Source of the DNA: Streptomyces sp. 2114.4
GTDB lineage: Bacteria; Actinomycetota; Actinomycetes; Streptomycetales; Streptomycetaceae
Direction: 5' to 3'
DNA length: 64,000 nucleotides
NCBI RefSeq assembly: GCF_900187385.1
Contig: NZ_FYEY01000001.1
Coordinates: 3,472,001 to 3,536,000 of the forward strand
Below are positions 1-16,402 of this stretch, in pieces. The translations under genes were made by a program, and so were the position numbers. The notes under the pieces are model-generated. The model was not told the DNA's origin, did no database searches, and saw only the letters and a list, made by a program, of their open reading frames with translations. Numbering within the stretch: the first letter of the stretch is position 1; the number at the start of each line of letters is the position of its first letter.

Positions 1-161
1 CGAGTCTTGGTCTTGTGCGTGCCCTGACGGGCCGCGGCCAGCTGCGCGACAACGACCTGGTGGATCAGCGGAACGCTGACCTTGGCGTCGAAGATCTCCG
101 TGGGGAGCTCGACGCTACCGGCCTTGTCGCCTGCCGGCGAAAGGATGTCAATGGTGCTCAT
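1..161 (-). CDS. rplD: 50S ribosomal protein L4, N-terminal part (runs off window)
   Basis: Only the first 53 or so codons are present, and the gene continues beyond base 1. Translation from the ATG at 159-161 gives [20 protein letters not shown], then [20 protein letters not shown], which is the actinobacterial L4 N-terminus. L4 binds 23S rRNA and lines the exit tunnel; in E. coli it also represses the S10 operon. It starts 8 nt downstream of the rplC stop, so it is translated as part of the rpsJ-rplC-rplD mRNA. Partial only because of the window edge. Confidence 0.95.
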   Translation of the reverse strand, partial: MSTIDILSPAGDKAGSVELPTEIFDAKVSVPLIHQVVVAQLAAARQGTHKTKT

Positions 162-169
162 CGGTTACC

Positions 170-814
170 TCAGGCCCCCTTGGCCGCGGTACGGACCAGG
201 ACGAGGCCGCCGTTCGGACCAGGAACTGCGCCCTTGATGAGCAGCAGGCCCTTCTCCGCGTCAACGGCATGGACGGTCAGGTTCTGGGTGGTGACCCGCT
301 CATTGCCCATACGGCCGGCCATCCGCATGCCCTTGAACACGCGGCCCGGGGTGGCACAGCCACCGATGGAGCCAGGCTTACGGTGCACGCGGTGGGCACC
401 GTGGGAGGCCTTGCCGCCATGGAAGCCGTGACGCTTCATGACACCGGCGAAGCCCTTGCCCTTGCTCTTGCCGGTCACGTCCACCTTGACGCCGGACTCG
501 AAGGTCTCAGCGGTCAGCTCCTGGCCGAGGGTGTACTCGCCGGCGTCGGCGGTACGGACCTCGACGAGGTGACGACGGGGGGTGACGTCGGCCTTCGCGA
601 AGTGGCCCTTGAGGGGCTTGTTCACCTTGCGCGGGTCGATCTCGCCGAAGGCGATCTGGACGGAGTCGTAACCGTCCTGGTCATTGGTGCGCACCTGGGT
701 AACGACACAGGGGCCGGCCTTCACCACGGTCACCGGGACGACACGGTTGTTCTCGTCCCAGACCTGGGTCATGCCGAGCTTCTCGCCCAGGATGCCCTTG
801 ATCTGCTTAGCCAT
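170..814 (-). CDS. rplC: 50S ribosomal protein L3
   Basis: Full-length 214-residue L3. It begins [20 protein letters not shown], the usual start of the family, and carries the [20 protein letters not shown] stretch around residues 120-140 and the loop region [20 protein letters not shown] that reaches the peptidyl transferase centre. L3 is a primary 23S rRNA binder that initiates 50S assembly. It lies 14 nt downstream of rpsJ and 8 nt upstream of rplD in the S10 operon. Nothing is unusual in length or composition. Confidence 0.98.
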   Translation of the reverse strand: MAKQIKGILGEKLGMTQVWDENNRVVPVTVVKAGPCVVTQVRTNDQDGYDSVQIAFGEIDPRKVNKPLKGHFAKADVTPRRHLVEVRTADAGEYTLGQELTAETFESGVKVDVTGKSKGKGFAGVMKRHGFHGGKASHGAHRVHRKPGSIGGCATPGRVFKGMRMAGRMGNERVTTQNLTVHAVDAEKGLLLIKGAVPGPNGGLVLVRTAAKGA

Positions 815-828
815 CTCTTCCGCGCCTC

Positions 829-1137
829 TCAGAGCTTGATCTCGATGTCAACGCCGGCCGGAAGGTCCAGGCGCATCAGCGAGTCAACGGTCTTGGGCGT
901 CGGGTCGAGGATGTCGATCAGGCGCTTGTGCGTGCGCATCTCGAAGTGCTCGCGCGAGTCCTTGTACTTGTGCGGCGACTTGATGACGCAGTACACGTTC
1001 TTTTCAGTGGGCAGCGGCACCGGGCCCGCGACCGACGCACCAGTACGGGTCACCGTCTCGACGATCTTCTTCGCCGAGGAGTCGATGACCTCGTGGTCGT
1101 AGGCCTTGAGCCGGATGCGGATCTTCTGTCCCGCCAT
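829..1137 (-). CDS. rpsJ: 30S ribosomal protein S10
   Basis: 102 residues beginning [20 protein letters not shown], with the conserved [20 protein letters not shown] loop and the C-terminal [21 protein letters not shown]10 sits in the 30S head and doubles as the NusE antitermination factor. It is the first gene of the S10 operon here (rpsJ, rplC, rplD on the minus strand). About 600 nt without another gene on this strand lie upstream, so the operon promoter and leader must be there. Confidence 0.98.
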   Translation of the reverse strand: MAGQKIRIRLKAYDHEVIDSSAKKIVETVTRTGASVAGPVPLPTEKNVYCVIKSPHKYKDSREHFEMRTHKRLIDILDPTPKTVDSLMRLDLPAGVDIEIKL

Positions 1138-1759
1138 GGCTACTTCGTAGTCCTGTCTCTCGTAAACGCTCTGGGACCCGATGTGCTGTGCTCCGTGAGG
1201 AGCACCGCCCTACCTCCGACCCCCGCGGTCGGGCGTGTCGCGCGCCTTCCGGTAAATCCCCACAAGGAGGATCCCTCTGGAAGGAATGCGTGGGGGTAGG
1301 ACACCCACCGGGCGCCTGGCCGAGGCACCCCGCTGACGCTTCCCGGAAGATTCCCGTATTTCCGACCCTGAGAAGGGACGACGAATACCTGGGACTCGCT
1401 TCCGGTCCTCCCGGCGGGAGGCGCGCAGCATCGGCACTCAACCGAGCAACCTGGACAGTGTGCCATACAGGCCACGGCACTGGCCAACTGAAGCGGGAGA
1501 CACTACCCGACCGCCGGGCTGAGCGGGTGCCCCCTCGGCCGCGGCGGGCCAACGGAGCGGCGGGAACCAGGGCCGCCACCACCCTGACTCACTTCACACC
1601 GGCGGCCCGTGGGCTGCACGCAGCGGATGGCGGCTCATCGGGCCGGCGGTAACGCTTCCGTGTTCCGCGATCCGTTAGCCGTCCCCCTCGTCACGGAATA
1701 ACGCAGTCGGTCGCCGCTACCGGCGAAACAGAATATCCGCAGCACGAAGGGGCCCGGAC
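1138..1759. other. Intergenic region upstream of rpsJ
   Basis: I see no convincing gene in these 620 bases; open frames lack family motifs and have poor codon position bias. The stretch should carry the S10 operon promoter and leader. The only clear structure is a small perfect inverted repeat (GTGCTCC, GTGA loop, GGAGCAC) at 1188-1205, about 50 nt upstream of the rpsJ start, which would form a hairpin in the leader mRNA. I could not pick a promoter with confidence. Confidence 0.6.
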
Positions 1760-2237
1760 ATGCCGATCGCGCCGACACGGGCAGAGATCGATCAACTCTT
1801 TGCTGACGCCGGATGGCACCCCGCTCGCGACGCATCCGAAAGGGTCCGGGAATTAGCGGAGTTCGCCATTTGCCGACCTGACAGCACACGGTTGCCAGGC
1901 CAGACTCTTCCCGGAAGCGGAGGACGTCCTGCGCTCGTACGGGCCCCTCGACGTGCCCTTCTTCCCTGCCGCCGGGCACACAGACCGCTTCAACGCCTGC
2001 GCAAGATTCTGCAGCGATACGGCCGAGCAGATCTCCGACACCATGGACGATACGCGACAGCCAGTATTTCCCATTGGGTGGGAAAGAATCCAGAACGGGC
2101 TCGTGGCAATGGACCCCGATAATCGGATGTACTAACTGCACCACACCGGCGCCTACTACGCAGGAACAGGAATGCACGAAGCATTTTCCCACCTGTACAC
2201 GGTGCGCCTTCAGCCCATCGAGGAATACCTCTCCTGA
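1760..2237 (+). pseudogene. SUKH-3-like immunity protein, frameshifted and with a premature stop
   Basis: The ATG at 1760 opens a frame reading MPIAPTRAEIDQLFADAGWH and RVRELAEFA, the usual start of SUKH-3 family proteins (Streptomyces antitoxins for polymorphic toxins). The frame then loses sense near 1865-1871. The homology continues in the next frame as [20 protein letters not shown], then [17 protein letters not shown] and [10 protein letters not shown], up to a TAA at 2133-2135. It resumes without shift after that stop as [20 protein letters not shown] and [11 protein letters not shown], ending TGA at 2235-2237. One indel plus one nonsense codon separate it from an intact ~158-residue protein. 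No toxin gene is next to it. Assignment is from remembered family resemblance; a sequencing error could explain one lesion but less easily both. Confidence 0.7.
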
Positions 2238-2264
2238 CCCACCGAAGACCCCGACCCGAACGCC

Positions 2265-2302
2265 AAGGAGCCCCGCCCACCTGACGGTGAGCGGGGCTCC
2301 TT
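2265..2302 (-). terminator. Terminator downstream of tuf
   Basis: A perfect 12-bp inverted repeat, AAGGAGCCCCGC and GCGGGGCTCCTT, encloses a 14-nt loop. It ends 44 nt after the tuf stop and also lies 28 nt after the SUKH-3 remnant. The flanking AA/TT pairs supply short T runs on both strands, so it may work for both convergent units. Confidence 0.8.
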
Positions 2303-2346
2303 GTGAGCTCCGGGGAGCTACGACCGGATCAACCGGATCAACGGAA

Positions 2347-3540
2347 TTACTTGTTGATCTTGGTGACCTGGCCGGCGCCGACGGTCCGGCCACCCTCACG
2401 GATGGCGAACTTCAGGCCCTCCTCCATGGCGACCGGCTGGATCAGCTCGACCGACATCTCGGTGTTGTCGCCCGGCATGACCATCTCGGTGCCCTCGGGG
2501 AGGGTCACGACGCCGGTCACGTCCGTGGTACGGAAGTAGAACTGCGGGCGGTAGTTGTTGAAGAAGGGGGTGTGACGGCCACCCTCGTCCTTCGACAGGA
2601 TGTACGCCTGGGCCTCGAACGAGGTGTGCGGCGTGACCGAGCCCGGCTTGATGATGACCTGGCCGCGCTCGACGTCCTCGCGCTTGATACCGCGAAGCAG
2701 CAGACCGACGTTCTCACCGGCCTGGCCCTCGTCGAGAAGCTTCCGGAACATCTCGATACCGGTGACCGTGGTGGTGGTCTTCTCGGTCTTGATGCCGATG
2801 ATGTCGACGGTCTCGTTGACCTTGAGGACACCACGCTCGATACGACCGGTGACAACGGTGCCACGGCCGGTGATCGTGAAGACGTCCTCGATCGGCATCA
2901 GGAACGGCTTGTCGACGTCACGCTCGGGCTGCGGGATCGCCTCGTCGACGGCGGCCATGAGCTTGAGGACGGAGTCGCCCCACTCCTTGTCGCCCTCGAG
3001 CGCCTTGAGCGCCGAGACCTTGACGACCGGAACGTCGTCGCCGGGGAACTCGTACTCGGAGAGGAGCTCACGGACCTCGAGCTCGACGAGCTCCAGGATC
3101 TCCTCGTCGTCCACCATGTCGGCCTTGTTCAGGGCGACAACGATGTACGGAACGCCGACCTGGCGGGCCAGGAGCACGTGCTCCTTGGTCTGCGGCATCG
3201 GGCCGTCGGTGGCGGCAACCACGAGGATGGCGCCGTCCATCTGCGCCGCACCCGTGATCATGTTCTTGATGTAGTCCGCGTGACCGGGGCAGTCGACGTG
3301 GGCGTAGTGACGGTTCTCCGTCTGGTACTCGACGTGCGCGATCGAAATCGTGATACCGCGCTGGCGCTCCTCAGGAGCCTTGTCGATCTGGTCGAAGGCC
3401 GAGGCCTCGTTCAGCTCCGGGTACGCGTCGTGCAGCACCTTGGTAATGGCGGCCGTGAGGGTCGTCTTACCGTGGTCAATGTGACCGATGGTGCCGATGT
3501 TGACGTGCGGCTTAGTCCGCTCGAACTTCGCCTTCGCCAC
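2347..3540 (-). CDS. tuf: Elongation factor Tu
   Basis: 397 residues. EF-Tu carries aminoacyl-tRNA to the ribosomal A site as a GTP complex. All GTPase motifs are visible: P-loop GHIDHGKT at 19-26, the switch [14 protein letters not shown] around residue 80, NKADM around 135, then two beta-barrel domains ending in [14 protein letters not shown]. The GTG start at 3538-3540 is chosen because AGGAGG lies 6 nt upstream. It is the last gene of the str operon (rpsL-rpsG-fusA-tuf) with a 155-nt gap after fusA, large enough for the separate tuf promoter known in streptomycetes. Confidence 0.98.
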   Translation of the reverse strand: MAKAKFERTKPHVNIGTIGHIDHGKTTLTAAITKVLHDAYPELNEASAFDQIDKAPEERQRGITISIAHVEYQTENRHYAHVDCPGHADYIKNMITGAAQMDGAILVVAATDGPMPQTKEHVLLARQVGVPYIVVALNKADMVDDEEILELVELEVRELLSEYEFPGDDVPVVKVSALKALEGDKEWGDSVLKLMAAVDEAIPQPERDVDKPFLMPIEDVFTITGRGTVVTGRIERGVLKVNETVDIIGIKTEKTTTTVTGIEMFRKLLDEGQAGENVGLLLRGIKREDVERGQVIIKPGSVTPHTSFEAQAYILSKDEGGRHTPFFNNYRPQFYFRTTDVTGVVTLPEGTEMVMPGDNTEMSVELIQPVAMEEGLKFAIREGGRTVGAGQVTKINK

Positions 3541-3631
3541 TGGTTCCTCCTGAAGTGGTTCTGTACGCCTTACTCATCGGCGCCAGGTGATCTTTGCTGG
3601 GATGCCGGCTGACGGGGCAATCCTCGCGGAT

Positions 3632-3661
3632 TGCGGGGATTACCCCATCAGACGGTGTCAA
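3632..3661 (-). promoter_or_regulatory. Possible tuf promoter in the fusA-tuf gap
   Basis: A perfect -35-like TTGACA lies at 3656-3661 on the minus strand, about 116 nt upstream of the tuf start. A TAATCC that could serve as -10 sits only 13 nt further on, so the spacing is not canonical. An internal tuf promoter in this gap is known from other Streptomyces; here the -10 is uncertain. The same gap holds a small inverted repeat GCAATCC/GGATTGC at 3617-3634. Confidence 0.35.
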
Positions 3662-3695
3662 GCCTAAAGCGTGTTCCGACTCCGCGGAGACGGGA

Positions 3696-5816
<2,121 letters not shown>

Positions 5817-5855
5817 AGTGGCTCAATCTTCTCTCGGTCTCGATGTGGGTTGCGA

Positions 5856-6326
5856 CTACCAGCGGTAGTGCGCGAAGGCCTTGTTGGACTCGGCCATCTT
5901 GTGCGTGTCCTCACGCTTCTTGACCGAAGCGCCGAGGCCGTTGGAGGCGTCGAGCAGTTCGTTCATGAGGCGCTCGGTCATGGTCTTCTCGCGGCGGGCG
6001 CGGGAGTAGCCCACGAGCCAGCGCAGCGAGAGGGTGGCGGCGCGGCCGGGCTTGACCTCGACCGGGACCTGGTAGGTCGCGCCACCGACACGGCGGGACT
6101 TGACCTCAAGGGTCGGCTTGATGTTCTCGAGCGCGCGCTTGAGCGTGATGACCGGGTCGTTGCCGGTCTTCTCGCGCAGACCCTCCATGGCGCCGTAAAC
6201 GATGCGCTCGGCGGTGGAGCGCTTTCCGTTCAGCAGCACCTTGTTGATGAGGGAGGTCACCAGAGGAGAACCGTAGACCGGGTCGATGATGACCGGGCGC
6301 TTCGGGGCGGGGCCCTTACGAGGCAT
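5856..6326 (-). CDS. rpsG: 30S ribosomal protein S7
   Basis: 156 residues beginning [20 protein letters not shown] and ending [12 protein letters not shown], as in other actinobacteria. S7 nucleates assembly of the 30S head and contacts E-site tRNA; in E. coli it is the translational repressor of the str operon. The start lies only 2 nt beyond the rpsL stop, which implies translational coupling. The [16 protein letters not shown] helix and the [17 protein letters not shown] tail are intact. Confidence 0.98.
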   Translation of the reverse strand: MPRKGPAPKRPVIIDPVYGSPLVTSLINKVLLNGKRSTAERIVYGAMEGLREKTGNDPVITLKRALENIKPTLEVKSRRVGGATYQVPVEVKPGRAATLSLRWLVGYSRARREKTMTERLMNELLDASNGLGASVKKREDTHKMAESNKAFAHYRW

Positions 6327-6328
6327 TC

Positions 6329-6700
6329 TTACTTCTCCTTCTTGGCGCCGTAGCGGCTGCGAGCCTGCTTGCGGTTCTTGACGCCCTGCGTGTCGAGGGA
6401 GCCGCGGATGATCTTGTACCGAACACCCGGCAGGTCCTTCACACGACCACCACGCACGAGCACGATCGAGTGCTCCTGCAGGTTGTGGCCCTCACCCGGA
6501 ATGTAAGCGGTGACCTCGATCCCGCTGGTCAGACGCACACGCGCGACCTTACGCAGGGCCGAGTTCGGCTTCTTCGGGGTGGTCGTGAAAACACGCGTGC
6601 AGACGCCACGGCGCTGGGGGGAACCCTCGAGCGCGGGCGTCTTGTTCTTCTCGACCTTGTCCTGCCGGCCCTTGCGGACCAGCTGCTGGATCGTAGGCAC
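6329..6700 (-). CDS. rpsL: 30S ribosomal protein S12
   Basis: 123 residues. S12 lies at the decoding centre and sets accuracy. The [20 protein letters not shown] loop and the [19 protein letters not shown] loop both carry the wild-type lysines (positions equivalent to K43 and K88) whose substitution gives streptomycin resistance, so this allele should be streptomycin-sensitive at the ribosome. It is the first gene of the str operon, with a strong promoter candidate about 225 nt upstream. Confidence 0.98.
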   Translation of the reverse strand: MPTIQQLVRKGRQDKVEKNKTPALEGSPQRRGVCTRVFTTTPKKPNSALRKVARVRLTSGIEVTAYIPGEGHNLQEHSIVLVRGGRVKDLPGVRYKIIRGSLDTQGVKNRKQARSRYGAKKEK

Positions 6701-7102
6701 CGTTTCTCCGGTTTCTGTGTGCCAGTCTCGGTAAAGCTAACCTGGAACATTCCCCGACCCACGCGGTCGGGTGTGTCGAATACTGCAGTCCGGTCCTCGC
6801 TGGAACGAGTGAGGCGGCAGATTGCGGTGTCAAAACCCGGCTTCCGTGCTGTGGCTCTCCCGGCCAGAGGCTGTGGAGAATTGCGCGCACGACAGCCCAG
6901 GGACACCCCAGGCACAAGGTCAGAGCGTACCTACCGCATGGGCTGCGGTCAAAACAAATGCACACGCGAAGGACACGCCGGACTCCTCACGGCGTTGCGG
7001 CCACCGTAGTGCGATCGGCGACCCTACGGAAGAAGGCACCGCACCGCTACCACGGCCGCTGTGCCGCCGCCGCGGCCGCCTGCCGTCCGGGCCGCGGACC
7101 AC
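6701..7102. other. str operon leader and upstream intergenic region
   Basis: No gene is supported in these 400 bases. The part next to rpsL is the 5' leader of the str operon. The promoter is annotated separately at 6924-6952. The rest separates rpsL from the DUF1707 gene, which is on the same strand and further downstream. Confidence 0.6.
6924..6952 (-). promoter_or_regulatory. Promoter of the rpsL-rpsG-fusA(-tuf) operon
   Basis: On the minus strand TTGACC (6947-6952) is followed after exactly 17 nt by TACGCT (6924-6929). Both fit the vegetative HrdB-type consensus (TTGACn, TAnnnT). The 10-nt or so distance to a start site would give a leader of about 215 nt ahead of rpsL. Confidence 0.65.
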
Positions 7103-7645
7103 TCAGAGGTTGACCGCCGCCGACAGGATGAAGACCAGCAGAAACAGCGCCCAGCCGCCGATCGCCAGCCAGCCCAGCACCAGTCCCGCGATGGCCTGGC
7201 CGTCCCCCCGCTCCCCCGAGCGCCGGATCTCGGCACGCGCCTTGTGTCCCAGGATCACCGCCGGAATCGCCGTCAGTCCCCAGGTCATCGGCGTCATGAT
7301 CCCGCAGACCAGCGCGCCCGTCGCCGACGAGTTGGAGTGCACCGGCGCCGGCATCTGCACCGGCATGAACGTCGCCGGCACCATCGGCCGCTGTGGCTGG
7401 AACTGCGCCTGCGGTACCGGCCCCTGCGGTAGATCCGCGACCAGCATCTGCAGCTCCGCGTGGGTCTGCGCCTTGTAGGCCCGTCCTATCCGCTGCTCGT
7501 ACTCCGGCTGCTGCAGCCGCCCCTCGGCGAATCCCGCCTTGAGCACATCGACCGCCCGCTCGCGATCAGCGTGCGAGGCGCGCATCGCCGGCACCTGATG
7601 CGACGGCTGAGCCGGCTGCCCGCCCTGCCACGGCTGGAATGCCAC
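7103..7645 (-). CDS. DUF1707 and DUF4190 domain membrane protein
   Basis: 180 residues. Residues about 20-70 (MRASHADRERAVDVLKAGFA, followed by an EYEQRIGRAYKAQT-type segment) form a DUF1707 domain, a short N-terminal module common in streptomycete membrane proteins. A Pro/Gln-rich linker follows. The C-terminal half has two hydrophobic segments around residues 110-132 and 150-175 separated by GHKARAEIRRSGERGDGQAI, the DUF4190 pattern. Function is unknown; a small inner-membrane protein with a cytosolic N-domain is likely. It sits alone between the str operon and the rpoBC terminator, on the same strand. Confidence 0.8.
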   Translation of the reverse strand: MAFQPWQGGQPAQPSHQVPAMRASHADRERAVDVLKAGFAEGRLQQPEYEQRIGRAYKAQTHAELQMLVADLPQGPVPQAQFQPQRPMVPATFMPVQMPAPVHSNSSATGALVCGIMTPMTWGLTAIPAVILGHKARAEIRRSGERGDGQAIAGLVLGWLAIGGWALFLLVFILSAAVNL

Positions 7646-7760
7646 TTCGCGAACCTCCCCCGCTCGACAGTTCTCCCCATCTTCTCATCACAGACGCAGC
7701 AATGGGAGGACAAGTTCCCCCGCACGGCCGCCAACCCTGCGGGAGGGCCGGTCAATGCCG

Positions 7761-7794
7761 CAGGGCGGCCACCCCGCGAGGGATGGCCGCCCTG
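7761..7794 (-). terminator. rpoBC terminator
   Basis: CAGGGCGGCCA and TGGCCGCCCTG form a perfect 11-bp stem with a 12-nt loop, 22 nt after the rpoC stop. No long T run follows, which is usual in this GC-rich group. Confidence 0.75.
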
Positions 7795-7815
7795 TTGCTG
7801 TCGTACGGACCAGGC

Positions 7816-11715
<3,900 letters not shown>

Positions 11716-11818
11716 TATGCGTCAATCCCTCTCAGGGTTGTAAGTCTTGGGGTCTGAAACGGGGGTCCTGGGGCCGGCCGGGGGAGCCATCGCTGACTCC
11801 CCGCGGCCGGAACTCCCG

Positions 11819-14800
11819 TCAGACCTCTTCGACGCTGCTCGGCTCGCGCCGGGACAGGTCGATGCCGAGCTCCTCCGCTGCGCGGAAGACGTCCTCGTCG
11901 GTGTCGCGCATCTCGATGGACATGCCGTCCGAGGACAGCACCTCCACGTTGAGGCACAGGGACTGCATTTCCTTGATGAGCACCTTGAAGGACTCGGGAA
12001 TGCCGGGCTCGGGGATGTTCTCGCCCTTGACGATGGCCTCGTAGACCTTCACGCGGCCGGTCACGTCGTCGGACTTGATCGTCAGCAGCTCCTGGAGGGC
12101 GTACGCGGCGCCGTATGCCTCCAGCGCCCACACCTCCATCTCACCGAACCGCTGGCCACCGAACTGAGCCTTACCACCCAGCGGCTGCTGGGTGATCATC
12201 GAGTACGGACCGGTCGAACGCGCGTGGAGCTTGTCGTCGACCAGGTGGTGCAGCTTGAGGATGTACATGTACCCGATCGAGATCGGGTCCGGGAACGGCT
12301 CACCGGAGCGGCCGTCGAACAGCCGCGCCTTGCCGGAGCCCTTGACCATCCGCTCGCCGTCGCGGTTGGGGATCGTCGACTCGAAGAGACCGGAGATCTC
12401 GTCCTCGCGCGCACCGTCGAACACCGGGGTGGCGACGTTGGAGCCCGGGGCGACCTCGTCGGCGGAAATCGCGTGCAGACGCTTCTTCCACTCCTCCTCG
12501 ACGCCCTCGACCTTCCAGCCCTGGCTGGCGAGCCAGCCGAGGTGGATCTCCAGGACCTGTCCCGGGTTCATTCGGGACGGGACACCCAGCGGGTTGAGGA
12601 TGATGTCGACCGGGGTGCCGTCCTCCAGGAACGGCATGTCCTCGACCGGGAGGATCTTGGAGATGACGCCCTTGTTGCCGTGCCGGCCGGCGAGCTTGTC
12701 ACCGTCGGTGATCTTGCGCTTCTGGGCGACGTAGACGCGGACCAGCTGGTTCACGCCCGGGGGCAGCTCGTCGCCCTCTTCGCGGTCGAAGACGCGGACG
12801 CCGATGACCTTGCCGATCTCACCGTGCGGCACCTTCAGCGAGGTGTCGCGCACCTCGCGCGCCTTCTCACCGAAGATCGCGCGGAGCAGGCGCTCCTCGG
12901 GGGTCAGCTCGGTCTCACCCTTGGGCGTGACCTTGCCGACGAGGATGTCGCCGGCCACGACCTCGGCACCGATACGGATGATGCCGCGCTCGTCGAGGTC
13001 GGAGAGGACCTCCTCGGAGACGTTCGGGATGTCCCGGGTGATCTCCTCGGGGCCCAGCTTGGTGTCACGGGCGTCGACCTCGTGCTCCTCGATGTGGATC
13101 GAGGAGAGGACGTCGTCCTGCACGAGGCGCTGCGACAGGATGATCGCGTCCTCGTAGTTGTGGCCCTCCCACGGCATGAACGCCACGAGCAGGTTCTTGC
13201 CGAGCGCCATCTCGCCTTCGTCCGTGGACGGACCGTCGGCGAGGACCTGGCCCTCGATGACCCGCGCGCCCTCGTCCACGACGACCTTCTGGTTGAAGGA
13301 GGTGCCCTGGTTGGAGCGGGTGAACTTGGCGACGCGGTACGTGGTGTACGTGCCGTCGTCGTTGGCGACGGTGATGTAGTCCGCGGAGACCTCCTGGACC
13401 ACACCGTCCTTCTCCGCCTTGATGACGTCACCGGCGTCGACCGCACAGCGGTACTCCATGCCGGTGCCGACCAGCGGCGACTCCGCCTTGATCAGCGGAA
13501 CGGCCTGGCGCATCATGTTCGAGCCCATGAGCGCACGGTTGGCGTCGTCGTGCTCGAGGAAGGGGATCATGGCGGTCGCGGCCGACACCATCTGGCGCGG
13601 CGAGACGTCCATGAAGTCGACCTCGTCGGCGGGGACCAGGTCGACCTCGCCGCCACGACGGCGGACCAGGACACGCTGCTCGGCGAAGCGCATGTCGTCG
13701 GTCAGCTTCGCGTTGGCCTGGGCGATCAGGAAGCGGTCCTCCTCATCAGCGGTGAGGTAGTCCACCTCCTCCGTGACCTGGCCGTCGACGACCTTGCGGT
13801 AGGGCGTCTCGATGAAGCCGAAGACGTTGACCCGGCCGTAGGAGGCCAGCGAGCCGATCAGACCGATGTTGGGACCTTCGGGGGTCTCAATCGGGCACAT
13901 GCGGCCGTAGTGCGAGGGGTGCACGTCACGGACGTCCAGGCCGGCCCGCTCACGGGAGAGACCACCCGGGCCCAGCGCCGACAGACGGCGCTTGTGGGTC
14001 AGACCCGACAGCGGGTTGGTCTGGTCCATGAACTGGGACAGCTGGCTGGTGCCGAAGAACTCCTTGATGGAGGCGACGACCGGCCGGATGTTGATCAGGG
14101 TCTGCGGCGTGATCGCCTCGACGTCCTGGGTGGTCATGCGCTCGCGCACGACGCGCTCCATACGGGCGAGACCCGTACGGACCTGGTTCTGGATGAGCTC
14201 GCCGACGTTGCGCAGACGGCGGTTGCCGAAGTGGTCGATGTCGTCGGTCTCAACGACGATCTCCGTGCCGTTCTCGCCGATCGTCTCGGTCTCGCCGGCG
14301 TGCAGCTTGACCAGGTACTTGATCGTGGCGATGACGTCATCGGTGGTCAGCACACCGGCGTCCAGCGGCTCGTCGCCGCCGAGCTTCTTGTTGACCTTGT
14401 AGCGGCCGACCTTCGCGAGGTCGTAGCGCTTCGGGTTGAAGTACAGGTTCTCCAGCAGCGTCTGCGCGGCCTCACGCGTGGGCGGCTCGCCCGGACGCAG
14501 CTTGCGGTAGATGTCGAGCAGCGCGTCGTCCTGGCCCTGGGTGTGGTCCTTCTCCAGGGTGGCGCGCATCGACTCGTACTCGCCGAACTCCTCGAGGATC
14601 TGCTCGGTCGTCCAACCGAGAGCCTTGAGCAGAACGGTCACGGACTGCTTGCGCTTGCGGTCGATGCGCACACCGACCATGTCGCGCTTGTCGATCTCCA
14701 TCTCCAGCCAGGCACCCCGGGACGGGATGATCTTGGCGGAGAAGATGTCCTTGTCGGACGTCTTGTCGATGGAGCTGTCGAAGTACACGCCCGGCGAGCG

Positions 14801-15304
14801 CACCAGCTGCGAGACGACGACACGCTCGGTGCCGTTGATGCAGAAGGTGCCCTTGTTCGTCATGAGCGGGAAGTCGCCCATGAAGACCGTCTGGGACTTG
14901 ATCTCGCCGGTCTCGTTGTTCGTGAACTCAGCGGTGACGAAGAGCGGAGCCGCGTACGTGAAGTCGCGCTCCTTGCACTCGTCGATGGAGTTCTTCGGGG
15001 GCTCGAAGCGGTGGTCGCGGAACGTCAGCGACATCGACCCGGAGAAGTCCTCGATCGGGGAGATCTCTTCGAAGATCTCCTCCAGACCGGACTTGGTGGG
15101 GACTTCCTGCCCACTCTCCAGCGCAGCCTCGACGCGACCCTTCCATGCGGCATTGCCGAGCAGCCAGTCGAAGCTTTCGGTCTGCAGCGCAAGGAGGTTC
15201 GGAACCCCGAGGGGCTCCTTGATCTTCGCAAAAGAGATGCGCAGCGGGGCGGTGCTGTCGCCGTTGTTCGTATTGGCAGTCGAGGCGTTGCGCGAGGCGG
15301 CCAA
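11819..15304 (-). CDS. rpoB: DNA-directed RNA polymerase subunit beta
   Basis: 1161 residues from a TTG at 15302-15304. I chose this start because GGAAGGA lies 7 nt upstream and the product then begins (M)[13 protein letters not shown], as known RpoB of Streptomyces does; a GTG 30 nt upstream has no such site. The rifampicin pocket ([18 protein letters not shown] and [15 protein letters not shown], about residues 415-445) is wild type, so the enzyme should be rifampicin-sensitive. The catalytic EDAI loop, the [17 protein letters not shown] segment and the C-terminal clamp anchor are present. A strong promoter lies 163 nt or more upstream. Confidence 0.97.
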   Translation of the reverse strand: MAASRNASTANTNNGDSTAPLRISFAKIKEPLGVPNLLALQTESFDWLLGNAAWKGRVEAALESGQEVPTKSGLEEIFEEISPIEDFSGSMSLTFRDHRFEPPKNSIDECKERDFTYAAPLFVTAEFTNNETGEIKSQTVFMGDFPLMTNKGTFCINGTERVVVSQLVRSPGVYFDSSIDKTSDKDIFSAKIIPSRGAWLEMEIDKRDMVGVRIDRKRKQSVTVLLKALGWTTEQILEEFGEYESMRATLEKDHTQGQDDALLDIYRKLRPGEPPTREAAQTLLENLYFNPKRYDLAKVGRYKVNKKLGGDEPLDAGVLTTDDVIATIKYLVKLHAGETETIGENGTEIVVETDDIDHFGNRRLRNVGELIQNQVRTGLARMERVVRERMTTQDVEAITPQTLINIRPVVASIKEFFGTSQLSQFMDQTNPLSGLTHKRRLSALGPGGLSRERAGLDVRDVHPSHYGRMCPIETPEGPNIGLIGSLASYGRVNVFGFIETPYRKVVDGQVTEEVDYLTADEEDRFLIAQANAKLTDDMRFAEQRVLVRRRGGEVDLVPADEVDFMDVSPRQMVSAATAMIPFLEHDDANRALMGSNMMRQAVPLIKAESPLVGTGMEYRCAVDAGDVIKAEKDGVVQEVSADYITVANDDGTYTTYRVAKFTRSNQGTSFNQKVVVDEGARVIEGQVLADGPSTDEGEMALGKNLLVAFMPWEGHNYEDAIILSQRLVQDDVLSSIHIEEHEVDARDTKLGPEEITRDIPNVSEEVLSDLDERGIIRIGAEVVAGDILVGKVTPKGETELTPEERLLRAIFGEKAREVRDTSLKVPHGEIGKVIGVRVFDREEGDELPPGVNQLVRVYVAQKRKITDGDKLAGRHGNKGVISKILPVEDMPFLEDGTPVDIILNPLGVPSRMNPGQVLEIHLGWLASQGWKVEGVEEEWKKRLHAISADEVAPGSNVATPVFDGAREDEISGLFESTIPNRDGERMVKGSGKARLFDGRSGEPFPDPISIGYMYILKLHHLVDDKLHARSTGPYSMITQQPLGGKAQFGGQRFGEMEVWALEAYGAAYALQELLTIKSDDVTGRVKVYEAIVKGENIPEPGIPESFKVLIKEMQSLCLNVEVLSSDGMSIEMRDTDEDVFRAAEELGIDLSRREPSSVEEV

Positions 15305-15466
15305 GAGGGGGTCCTTCCGAGGGCTCGGACTCACTACGCGCGTACCGGTCCCGAACCGAACAGACTGAGGGAAAGCCCAGGTCAGGGCAGATCATTCAGC
15401 TTTGCTCGGGCTCGGGTATGCCCCTGGTGACGGGCAGGGAGCAGCTAACAGGCAGCGCAAAGGGTC

Positions 15467-15495
15467 AGTGTAGCCACTTGGCACACTGATGTCCA
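15467..15495 (-). promoter_or_regulatory. rpoB promoter
   Basis: Minus strand TGGACA (15490-15495), 17 nt, then TACACT (15467-15472), a near-consensus vegetative promoter. Initiation around 15460 would leave about 155 nt of untranslated leader. An rpoB-proximal promoter in the rplL-rpoB gap is expected in this group. Confidence 0.65.
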
Positions 15496-15843
15496 GAGCG
15501 AGTTTCCGGAGACCGGTTCAACGCCGTGATACCGATCTTCTCCCTCCGGGAGGCCGTGTCCTCCGCACCGGAGGAACTCCTCGTTGTTCTTCTCTACGCC
15601 CATTGCCCTGCGCCTGCCGAAAGCCCTGCGCCAGTGGCGCACACCGATGCTTCCCTCTTCGTCGGCGATCTATGCCTCGAACCCTGGATCGCTTCTGCGT
15701 CGCGTCCCGAGAATTGCGCGCCGCGTCCGGTTCGTCAAGGCCCCCCACCTCAGGGAGATCGTCACATGGGGGCACGTCCGGGCAACGATGATCACCATAC
15801 TCGCACGCAGGCGCGAGAGAATGCAGCCGTGGCGAGCACGCCG

Positions 15844-15875
15844 AAGGGCGACCACCCGCATGGGTGATCGCCCTT
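15844..15875 (-). terminator. Hairpin after rplL (partial terminator)
   Basis: AAGGGCGACCACCC and GGGTGATCGCCCTT pair over 14 bp with a single mismatch and a 4-nt loop, 56 nt after the rplL stop. Position between rplL and rpoB is the classic place for an attenuator that sets the ratio of ribosomal protein to polymerase mRNA. Confidence 0.7.
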
Positions 15876-15931
15876 GGCTGGTGTCCGTGACGCCTCAGGC
15901 GCCGTGGACGGGAGTCAGAGACTCCGTGGGG

Positions 15932-16318
15932 TCACTTGACCTCGACGGAGGCGCCGGCGCCCTTGAGGGCCTCGGCGGCCTTGTCAGCGGCGTCCTTGGC
16001 GACCTTCTCGAGGACCGGCTTCGGGGTGCCGTCGACGAGGTCCTTGGCCTCCTTCAGACCCAGGGAGGTCAGCTCACGCACGACCTTGATGACCTGGATC
16101 TTCTTGTCGCCCGCACCGGTGAGGATGACGTCGAACTCGTCCTGCTCCTCGGCCTCGGCGGCGGCCGGGGCACCCGGGGCGCCGGCGGCGGCAACGGCGA
16201 CGGGGGCGGCAGCCTCGACGTCGAACTTGTCCTCGAAGGCCTTCACGAACTCGGAGAGCTCGATGAGGGTCATCTCTTCGAACTGCGCGAGCAGGTCTTC
16301 CTGGCTGAGCTTCGCCAT
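15932..16318 (-). CDS. rplL: 50S ribosomal protein L7/L12
   Basis: 128 residues. L7/L12 forms the flexible stalk that recruits translation GTPases. The N-terminal dimerisation part ([20 protein letters not shown]) is followed by an Ala-rich hinge at about 40-60 and the globular C-domain with [20 protein letters not shown] and ending GAGASVEVK. It lies 84 nt downstream of rplJ, and both are read from the rplJ leader promoter. Confidence 0.98.
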   Translation of the reverse strand: MAKLSQEDLLAQFEEMTLIELSEFVKAFEDKFDVEAAAPVAVAAAGAPGAPAAAEAEEQDEFDVILTGAGDKKIQVIKVVRELTSLGLKEAKDLVDGTPKPVLEKVAKDAADKAAEALKGAGASVEVK

Positions 16319-16402
16319 GGTGGCGGTCCTTCCACTAATTCGGCTGGTGCCGGATGTACATGTCTGGCGGGCGTACTACGGGCCCGCTGGGCGTCCGAGT
16401 GG

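Larger units (their letters stand above)
15305..15931. other. rplL-rpoB intergenic region and rpoB leader
   Basis: This 627-nt gap has no supported gene. It holds a partial terminator just after rplL (15844-15875) and a separate rpoB promoter (15467-15495), and it leaves a leader of roughly 150 nt before the rpoB TTG. This layout fits rpoBC being transcribed both by read-through from rplJL and from its own promoter. Confidence 0.7.

Noticed and set aside
11747..15430. Plus-strand open frame of 1227 codons opposite rpoB
   Set aside because: Antisense shadow of rpoB, same reasoning; there is no ribosome site or motif.
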